Source of the DNA: Nipponacmea schrenckii | Lineage: Eukaryota > Mollusca > Gastropoda > Lottiidae | DNA length: 64,000 nucleotides | NCBI GenBank assembly: GCA_030562195.1 | Contig: JAUJPP010000006.1 | Location: 3,224,001-3,288,000 of the forward strand | Direction: 5' to 3' | In this document: positions 55,420-64,000 of the stretch, one piece after another | How positions within the stretch are numbered: position 1 is the stretch's first letter | Layout: the number at the start of each line of letters is the position of its first letter | Made by a program: the position numbers and the translations under genes | The notes under the pieces: generated by a model | Told to the model about the DNA's origin: nothing | What the model saw: only the letters and a program-made list of their open reading frames with translations | Databases searched by the model: none

Positions 55420-56499
55420 AAATATGTAAATTTCATTTAATCAAATTGATAGGAAAATATCAATATCTCAAATGGAATGGCCGTATTTGAATTGGTCTTT
55501 CAATATTTGAAATAGTAAGTGAAGGACTTCATATTTACCAGTAGTTATTACTAATTATTAACCTTATGCAAAAGACAAGCTGTGTCTTATATCTTCATAT
55601 TAATAGCTATCTTTCTAATATCAAAGAATGTATGTGGAATAGAGCAGTCAATTTGTATTGTTGTCTAAATCTATGTAGAAATAGTACTGGCCTTTAACCA
55701 TTTCTGCAAGGGGGACAACCCTAGTAAAAACCTCATGTAATTATTATGTAATAATGATATTAATAGTTATGAAGTTATTTTAAAAACTTAAAACACAACA
55801 TGATCTATACATTCTATCTTTGTGGAGCAGAAAGTATCCACACTGAAGCTATTTGAGTGAATTGTACCTAATGGTATAATGAGAGAAATCAAAGAAATCT
55901 GACTGAAAAACAACCACAAATACAAATCATAAAGCATGAAGGTCAGGAACTTGTTAATCAATCATATTGGTTTCTAATTTCCTATCAGAAATTACTCAGC
56001 CAACTGAGACTATACTTCCTTGGCCCCAGACAAAACATGTAATTATTATAATAATGTATTACATTGATATGAAGTAAATGCTTTATACAACTTGCATATT
56101 GATGCTATAATATCTTGTGGACGTATCCAACACTTATGTATTTCATGTATTGATATATCTCAATGAGAGAATCCACTGTCTCAACCACAAAACATCTTAA
56201 ACATGAGTCAGATTGTTAATCAATCTATATTGGTATTCTAATTTCTATGAAGAAATTCTCACCCATGAATTACATCTTGAGACCATAAACTTGATGTTAA
56301 AAACTGTATGTACATTGAATTGTAGTGTATTCTTATCCCATATTATTGATCGTAAAAGCTGTTATACAAACTCATCATCTTCTGTATATATTCTCAATGC
56401 TGTTCAAATAACTCTATATGTCAATTTAATAATGACTCTGAACAATTACATTATCTGATGTATACAATAATTACTTGATATTGAAACGTTATAGTACAT
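55420..56499. other. Large LRR-gene intron, right part
   Basis: No feature recognised. The open frame near 56213-56458 is AT-driven and lies on the wrong strand for this gene. Confidence 0.4.
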
Positions 56500-57385
56500 A
56501 ACTCTGTATTTACATAATTTTATCTCTGTATTACAATGACTCTGCATTACAATGATGTATTACAATACTCTATATTACAATTACTATGTATTACTAATAA
56601 CTCTGTATTACAATAACTGTATTACAGTATCAGTAACTCTGTATACAATGACTCTGTATTACAATACTCTTATTACAATGACTGTATTACAATACTTATT
56701 ACAATGACTCTGTATTAAATAATCTATATACGAATACTGTATTACAATGACTCTGTATTACAATACTGTACTAATACTCTGTATTACAATGACTGTATAC
56801 AATACTGTATACAATGACTCTGATTACATATGACTTTGTATTACAATTTATCTGTATTACAATAACTCTGATATTTACTAATAACTCTGTATAACAATAA
56901 CTCTGTATTACAATGACTCTGCATTACAATAATCTGTATTACAATGACTCTGTATTACAATAACTGTATTACAATAACTCTGTATTACAATGACTCTGTA
57001 TTACAATAACTCTGTATTACAATGACTCTGTATTACAATAACTCTGTATTACAATGACTCTATTACAATAATCTGTATTACAATGACTCTGTATTACAAT
57101 GACTGTATTCATAACTGTATTACAATAACTCTGTATTACAGTAATTCTGTACTAAAATGACTCTGTATAACAATAACTATGTATTACAATGACTCTGTAT
57201 TACAGTAATTCTGTACTAAAATAACTCTGTATTACAATGACTCTGTATTACAATAACTCTGTATAACAATAACTCTGTATTACAATGACTCTGTATAACA
57301 ATAACTATGTATTACAATGACTCTGTATTACAGTAATTCTGTACTAAAATGACTCTGTATTACAATAACTATGTATTACAATGAC
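56500..57385. repeat. 16-bp tandem array (CTCTGTATTACAATGA)n
   Basis: Units of 16 bp alternate ACTCTGTATTACAATG and ACTCTGTATTACAATA. From about 56560 to 56880 units have many one- to four-base losses (ACTGTATTACAATACT, TGTATACAATG). From 56900 to 57380 they are regular. The contrast suggests consensus errors in the first part. Confidence 0.9.
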
Positions 57386-57892
57386 ATAAAGATAAGTTAA
57401 ATTCTAAGATAACCGGGTTTTTTTTCAAGAAGACAATTAAATCTGTTATCTTAAATTAGACATTATACTGATACAGATAAATATGATATCTTCATTTATT
57501 ACCGTATTCATTGCAATAAACACCCCTTTTTTAATTCAAATGATTGTCAAAAAGATATAAGCGCTGTGATGTCCTAGAGACATAGTTAATTAGAGTTAGG
57601 ATCCAAGGAACTTCTAGCGCAATAGTTTTGATAGGTTCCAAAGTTCCACAAATGTTTTCTAAAAAGCCTTAATCCACTGAACATGGGTTCTCTCTTTATT
57701 GTCCAATCCCAGCAACTAGAACAAGATTTGCAGAACACGTATTGTCATAAAGACTTTCTTAGAAACAGTGATAGACTTAAAAGCCAAGGATATCTCAGAA
57801 AAAGTGTTAGTAAGAGATAAGACCCAAGGATATTCTACATGTAGCAAGAATACACAACTGATGAATTGCCTACTATCTCTCTACTGATTATT

Positions 57893-57985
57893 GAAATGAG
57901 GGAATTCTTTCCAGGACAGCAATGTTAGCTGTGATTTAGATTTCCAACTGTCCAGAGAAAATTCACGTGCAAAAACTATACAAAG
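57893..57985 (-). mobile_element. SINE family A internal fragment
   Basis: TTTCCAGGACAGCAATGTTA and GATTTCCAACTGTCCAGAG match the inverse of the SINE body. Ends are degraded. Confidence 0.55.
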
Positions 57986-57989
57986 GACT

Positions 57990-60900
57990 TGACACTCAGA
58001 CCTGAATCAATTACAAGGAGGAAAGCAGACTGAAATTCGAGATCTGCAGGTAACTGACCTAGCGTCTATATCAATGACAATGAGCTACCACAGCTCCCTC
58101 CCTCCAATACAAGAATGCATCTGACTTACTAGAATCATGACACAGGGGTAATAAGGAGACATTTTAAAGGTGTGACCATGCTGGACACCTTTTTCTATTC
58201 CAAAAAATATCATGACCATTGACGTCATCCGACTGATTCAGTCATGTTCGTTTCTGTTATTTCTATGATGTAAGAACAACGCATTAGTTTCTGCTCCCTC
58301 CCTCCCTCTCAAGCAGATTTGTAGGATAATTAAGAAAACTACAGTAGATAAGTGATAAGTTATACAATAAGAAACATGGCTAGTTGTAACCTGTTATCTA
58401 TACTCCTTCCTATCTTTATAAACATGATCTGAAATTATCTCTAGTCTGGAAAAATTTCAACAATAATATAGGTCACATGCATTGGAAACTGATGCCATTA
58501 CATTTAAAGTCAAGGTTATTCATTTCATTTGAGCTAAACTTACTGAAGGTCATAGAGTCATTGGGGCAAGTTAGGGATATTATGCCTCACAACAAGCAAC
58601 AAGTAAACTAAAAAAGAGCTGTCTTTTTTTCTACCATCTACACTCAATAATTGTCAGCATGAAGTCAAACTTTTATAAATTTCGTACTTATACCTGTGAT
58701 AAAAGTATAGTAGCTAATGAAGTCAAGGTATAAGACAGGGTTTGTTATAGCTTGACTTTGTGATAAGATGATGGCAAACCAAAATTCAAATTTAAATTCA
58801 CTAGTAAATGATAGTAATGGGTGCCAATAACACACAGATAACGCTCAAACTATAAGAACATCTGATGCTAAGACAATGTTCCTATACCAAGAGTTCGAAT
58901 GGTTATAGTTGTTATCCTTGTAAAATCTAGTTCTTTCTTTCTTTCAAATATTGTTTGAGGAGAATCTGATGTGTTTTTTGATAAGTAATCAGACCATGTG
59001 ATTAGTAAATGCAATCAATATGGTTTGTCTACCCTGATAATTATACAGGATGATTAAACATGTAATACAAACTGTTACAACCTTCTTTATCAGATATTGA
59101 ACTGAAGACCAAGGGAAATAACTGACTTTTATAATCAAAGAACAGAAACAGTAAAATAATACACTTTCACAGAGTTTTTAAAAGAACAAATCAAGTTAAA
59201 GTCTATTAAAAGGGAGAGATTCAACACTTTCAGAGGGTAGATTTCTTGTTCTGATATTGTATAATTGTCAATTTTAGTTGTAGATATTCACGAATGAACT
59301 CTCAAGCATAATCTACACACATGGAGTTGAAGGTTAAAATTTTAAAAGTAGGCTGTACATGATATTATTGATAAGCTTAGTTAAAAAATGTCTATTAGTC
59401 TTGAACCTTGTGTGATGGCTAAAGAATAGAATCTATAAATAACAGGATATTAAACCAAGAAATTATACAATTATTTGGCCAACTTTAAAAATTTCCTAGG
59501 AGGTACTATACCTTTAATAGTTAATGAAATAAAATGAATATATTGAAAAATAAACCATGGTTTATCTCAGGAAATTACCAATTAGCATAAAATGTAAGTT
59601 AATTAGGTCACATTTAATTGACTGCATCCATCAATTTGATTGACAGATTAAAATCTCCGCCTCTTTCTTAGATATGCATCATGTGATATTATAGTAAAGT
59701 GCAACAAATGTACTGACTGTGACTATTACATGTTATAAAAGTACAAAACAGATCAAGGTCCAGTTAGCACTTTGATTTTTAGGGCAAATTTTTGATAAAA
59801 TAGGTCAGCAGCTTAGTGCACTTTGATGAGTTCTTGTCACCTTATTCACTTTCAATCAACATTATAAAAATTTAAAAGGAAACCAAATTAAAATAAAAAA
59901 ATTGCTTAAATGTTAAAAATATAGTCAAAATGAATTGTCGAATAAATAATATTTTAACTGCATTAATAAGCGGGGTGCACATATAAAAGAAAACAAGGGA
60001 ATAAGTTATGGTATACCACACTTCTTTAATAACAGTCAATTTATCAATTATACTCAAGCACCTGGTTCGCCCCCTTCCCCCCAGAAATTTTGAAAAAACT
60101 AAAAGCCAAAAAATCTACGATTCCGAAGCACCAAAATCTCAATCAAAATATTCATCTTTTGAATACCATTCTGTATATTAATTAATAAATCAATTTGAGA
60201 GAGGACAATTGTTGGGGCTCATTTCTCACTTGCGGGGACCGAGCCCCTGTGTACCCCACCCTGACCACTGGGCTGTAGGCTACTGGCTAGGCTTGCCCAT
60301 CACTGATCCCCTTCCCACCCCACTCACCTAGAATAAGGCACGAACCTTAAGTAACTGATAACGAGCTAATTAAAGCAGATCTAATCAAGTTTGTTATACA
60401 ATCTCACTGATATCACTAGCATCATACTGATAGCCTTGTTTTCTACTGACCTCATTTCACTGACCTCACGACCTCTTAATTTACATATTACCTAATATAC
60501 AGATAGCTATCAGTCTTGAATTCATTAACTCATAATTTAATTATCAGGACATCTCTCATATAACTTAGTATAGAAACAATGAGCTAAATTTTCAAATAAA
60601 TCTGAAACTTACTTATTGTTGCTCAAGTCTGAATTCAAATGAGATTTTGTTCAGATAAGAAATGAAATAGAACAGGGTAAACTAGGATTGATAAGGCCCA
60701 ATGGTGTGCTATGGAGGAAATTTTGCCAAAATGATTTTAAATTTCTCTAATTCAGATCAGAACAGAAGAAAAATATCCAGCAGATCCAGATAGTTTAACC
60801 CAATTTCTCAACAAAGTATTTGTTCCACTCATGGCCTGTACATTTTGAGAGAATCATGAAATGAAATAGCTGCTCTAGTTAGTACTAATAGCATGCAATG

Positions 60901-61380
60901 AAGGACAGTTTACCATTCAAGAGCAATTGGATTAAGAATGAAAATTGGTGCCAGGGCTGCAGAAAAACTTCGTATTCCGCTGATAGGTTAAGAAAAGATT
61001 CTGGAGATAGGTCTCCAGATCCTGAACTGTCATTTTATTCTATTAAAACCAACTATTTTTGCCTAGTTACTGAGTTACTTTGAAGGGCAGTTTACACAAG
61101 AATAAGGCCCTGAGGTAGTAGTAAACTATGAGAGTTGACTCAGGGGGCAGCACTCCAGTCTTAACTCTAATTCTGACACAGCAGTTTATTCCGATAGATG
61201 GCTACAACCATGTCATTTGTTGCCCAGGCTTCACTGAAATTGACTGTCCTTGTGTAACCACGAACCCAGTTGACCCCTGGTGTTTCTAAATTAGAGGGTC
61301 CAAGTTCAACTTGTGTTAAATGGGCCTTAGGTAAGGGTGTCAGGGTAGAGTGCCTCCTACAATATATGGAATAGAAAAAC
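57990..61380. other. Large LRR-gene intron, left part
   Basis: Mostly featureless AT-rich DNA. At 59411-59516 a MITE family 1 fragment is seen (TAAAGAATAGAATCTATAAA and TTGGCCAACTTTAAAAATTT, then AGGAGGTACTATACCTTTAA). No coding exon was found between 55415 and 61389. Confidence 0.45.
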
Positions 61381-61388
61381 CAACTTAC

Positions 61389-61591
61389 TTAATGTTTTTC
61401 AAATATCTTATAACCATCAACCAGAAGTTTTCTGTTAGTTTTGATTTTCCCGCCAACATCAGTCCACGGAGATTGTAACCATGGTTATGTACGAAATGGT
61501 AGAGAGTATTTTCACTCAGGCCGTGTGTGTGACTAATATCAATAGCTTGTAGACGACTTAGTTTCCCTTTCTCCATCAACTTCTCTAAAAC
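61389..61591 (-). CDS. F-box/LRR-like protein, LRR exon
   Basis: Acceptor CATTCTGTCCTTTTCAG, phase 0: VLEKLMEKGKLSRLQAIDIS, HTHGLSENTLYHFVHNHGYN, LRGLMLAGKSKLTENFWLMV, IRYLKNI. Donor ATTAA|GTAAGT in phase 2. The L-x2-L-x-I/L-x-(S/N) spacing (LSRLQAIDISHTHGLS, LRGLMLAGKSKLTE) shows two RNI-type leucine-rich repeats. It continues the repeat series from the exon at 62162. Confidence 0.85.
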
Positions 61592-62161
61592 CTGAAAAGG
61601 ACAGAATGCCAAATATTTGGAAATAACACAAAGTATCTGCAATAAAGACACTAATGGCTTCTTTTGACAACTTTCTGGTCCCCATTTATTACTCATGATC
61701 CTATACAAGTTGATGAAAAGTTTCTTTATTTGCGCGATTTCTAAAACCAAAAACAGCATACAAAGTTACAAAATATTCTAAGAAAGTTTCTGAATCATTT
61801 AGAATTATCAACCACTGGGAATGTCCTTTTAAAGATAAAATTCTAAAAGCTAGAAGGTGATATACTTCTAAAAGTCTTTACAAAGTGTGATGTTAAAGGT
61901 AATACAGAAGGGTACTGACAGCTTCCATTTTTTTTAGTAGGATTAAGCTGATTGTAAAGAGGTTTTCTATACTTTTCAATGTGGACAATAAAGTATGCCT
62001 GTTGCAAATATTATTATCACCTTTTATAATGGCGATATCATAAAGTGTTTTATTATAGGGCATATGACTGAGAATTGGAAGGGTGTAATCCTTGCTACCA
62101 TTGTCCCAAATACACTTAATGTCTTGAGAACCTCTGTTTTAGGCGTCCATTTAAATCTTAC

Positions 62162-62328
62162 CTTATCTGTGAAGAATTCACAATGTCCAAGACCCAAATA
62201 AGTGAATCCAGGCATCCGAGATAAGACGCTGTCCAGACATTCGGTTGATAGTTCAGTAGAAGTAAGATCTAGTTCAGTTATCTGTGATGTTTCCCAGGCT
62301 ACAGCAGTCATTAACTGGTCTTCTAGTC
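62162..62328 (-). CDS. F-box/LRR-like protein, first exon found here
   Basis: Acceptor TTTAAAG (weak, exon starts 62328), phase 1, reading LEDQLMTAVAWETSQITELD, LTSTELSTECLDSVLSRMPG, FTYLGLGHCEFFTDK to the donor AAG|GTAAGA in phase 0. ITELDLTSTELS and FTYLGLGHCEFFTD are LRR cores with the Cys-containing pattern common in FBXL proteins. Upstream exons, including any F-box, were not found in the remaining 1.7 kb and probably lie beyond the window. Confidence 0.8.
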
Positions 62329-62429
62329 CTTTAAATAGTAGAATTCAGATTTTATATATTATTATATATATTAAAGTATTAGTCAAGTTTGGACTCAATA
62401 TCATAAGTCAAGAAGCACCATACATGCCA

Positions 62430-62935
62430 CAATGGGATGGTCAGTGATGTATCAAAATGGGCAGAGGAGTACTACAATGGACAGAGAAGTGCCAGAATGG
62501 ACAGAAAAGAAGTATCACAATGGGATGGTCAGGGATATACCAAAACGGGCAGAGGAGTACTACAATGGACAGGGAAGTGCCACAAATGGACATAAAAGTT
62601 CCACAATGGGATGGTCAGTGATGTACCAAAATGGGCAGAAGAGTACTACAATGGACAGAAAAGAAGAAACAATGGGATGGTCAAGGATATACCAAAATGG
62701 GCAGAGGAGTACTACAATGGTCGGAGCAGTACTACAATGGACAGAGAAGTGTCACAATAGGCATAGAAGAACCACATAGAACAACAATGAATCAATGAGT
62801 ATTCTTATGGAGCATGTAGCTTCAAAAACAGACCAAAAGGTACCACAATGGGCCAGGAAGTACTGATATCGTTTGTGAAATATCTAAGTTTAACAGACCA
62901 AAAGGTACCACAATGGGCCAGGAAGTACCGTACTG
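62430..62935. repeat. Compound tandem repeat, about 65-88 bp units
   Basis: Units start CAATGGGATGGTCAGTGATG, TACCAAAATGGGCAGAGGAG, TACTACAATGGACAGAGAAG, and vary in length by loss of inner CAATGGACAG sub-blocks. The right end carries GACCAAAAGGTACCACAATG, GGCCAGGAAGTAC twice. The open plus frame through it is a repeat artefact. Confidence 0.85.
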
Positions 62936-63202
62936 ATAGTAGTTTTATAGGTTATAGAATTAGCAGGTATATAATACAGGTAGAATATTAGAGAAAGCTT
63001 GTTGATTGAAATCACCTGTGATATCTTACCATTGTTTATAATAATGATTATCTATTTATACCTAAGGCTGTATACATTATTTATATACATCAGATATATC
63101 CTATAGCTTGAACAGTTTTATCTGTAGCCTATACAGGATAATATCATAACACATTTTTTAAGAGAACATTAATAGATATTGGTAAGATAATGTATGTATT
63201 GT

Positions 63203-63490
63203 ACCTTGGAATGGAATGGAGTGAATGGAGTTTTACATCCTCTTCTGCATCTTTTAGGCTAATGAAGACAGACGACAACGCCATGCAGTGTGCAATGAGG
63301 ATATTTTGCCAGGACAGCAGCACAAGCATTAGCTTACTCTTTTTGCTATTTCCTAACTGTCAAGGGATCTTTAACGTGCACAGTCTGTAGTTCACAGGGC
63401 CTCGGTTTATTGTCCCATCTGAACAATTAGACGCCTTTCCATGTCAGTCCCTCCGACCTCCATCACGTATTGTACCTGGGGTAAGATGCA
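63203..63490 (-). mobile_element. SINE family A, long minus-strand copy
   Basis: Minus-strand order: GATGGAGGTCGGAGGGACTG, GATGGGACAATAAACCGAGG, ACGTTAAAGATCCCTTGACA, AAAGAGTAAGCTAATGC, GTGCTGCTGTCCTGGCAAAA, CTTCATTAGCC, GATGTAAAACTCCATTCACT. It is among the most complete copies, but the tRNA-like head is not clear. Confidence 0.8.
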
Positions 63491-64000
63491 GTTCTATTGA
63501 TACAATAGCCCATAGTGTCAGTATTACAATCTGTCCAGAGAAGGGGGGGGGGAATTAAGGGGGTTGACTGTTGATATGGAAATAAGTCATCTTTCAGAAA
63601 GGCTCCTTTTCTGTTCTACAAGCTGTACACATTGATGTTTACATCCCAAATTCAGCTCAAATGCTTCAAGTTTTAACTGTAAATGATGAAGAAAAACCTT
63701 GAAATTCATCAAAGAACCATTTTATCTTGGAAAAACTAATTTTCTCTTCAATTCAAATTTTTTTCTATTTTTTCCATTAGGTTTAGTTGGTTTAAAATAG
63801 CAAATGACTCATTGGAAATTGAATGAAGATAGCCAAAGGAATTCATGTACAAATTTTTCTGAATTTATCAAAGAAAGAAAGAAAGAGGAGATTACACCAG
63901 TTCTTTTAGAAAAATTTGAGAAAGATGTTTCTTAGTACTGCAGTATTACTGTTAAAGTAATTATAGAGATTGTAAAGATGTTTTCTAAATGTTTTCTGTA
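63491..64000. other. Gene-free right edge
   Basis: Nothing recognised apart from a G-run of 10 near 63543. Confidence 0.4.

Noticed and set aside
62432..62779. 115-codon plus-strand frame rich in Tyr-Gln-Asn-Gly-Gln
   Set aside because: Runs through a compound tandem repeat with units of unequal length; no splice or start context.

Overview
This is a eukaryotic, AT-rich, intron-rich and very repeat-rich window, most likely from a gastropod mollusc, probably limpet-like. The best taxonomic clue is a split gene encoding a signal peptide followed by QIHFSPTWGS-GKR. From memory this matches the adipokinetic hormone (AKH) decapeptide reported for the limpet Lottia. Coding DNA is a small fraction. 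Most of the window is tandem arrays, tRNA-derived SINEs, palindromic MITE-like elements and decayed retroelement tails.

Layout. 1-2300: a short tandem array and a minus-strand C2H2 zinc-finger gene with nine intact fingers, ending in a nonsense mutation followed by an eroded finger. 3360-5870: a 51-bp satellite whose leader is shared with the array at the window start. 7240-18010: a candidate promoter and 5' exon, a coding exon (13849-14049) and a last exon (17928-17951) of the AKH gene. 18470-22000: a 3.5-kb satellite of about 49 bp period. 24295-26762: a second GnRH/AKH-superfamily neuropeptide gene of three exons on the same strand. It predicts QWAQTIGWGGAGL-amide with Trp8-Gly9 as in AKH. 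27430-28170: four SINEs head to tail.

30619-45802 holds the most unusual locus, on the plus strand. Three N-terminal exons encode a shared, nuclear-looking segment with an IVKQEP SUMO-type motif. Five downstream open exons follow, each preceded by a phase-0 acceptor and each ending in its own stop. The simplest reading is one gene with alternative last exons, in the manner of Drosophila lola or mod(mdg4). The last three of these exons are paralogous copies of a domain of about 70 residues that I do not recognise.

48030-49125 (minus): a small Ser/Pro-rich protein whose 3' splice site seems to be supplied by a SINE tail. 54298-62328 (minus): four consecutive, phase-consistent exons at the C-terminal end of an F-box/LRR-like protein. 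Its stop abuts a C-rich minisatellite in which most units carry a splice-donor-like GAG|GTAAGG in the sense direction. Arrays at 50744-51450, 56500-57385 and 62430-62935 fill much of the rest.

All gene models rest on splice-site, phase and motif reading by eye. No RNA or database evidence was available.
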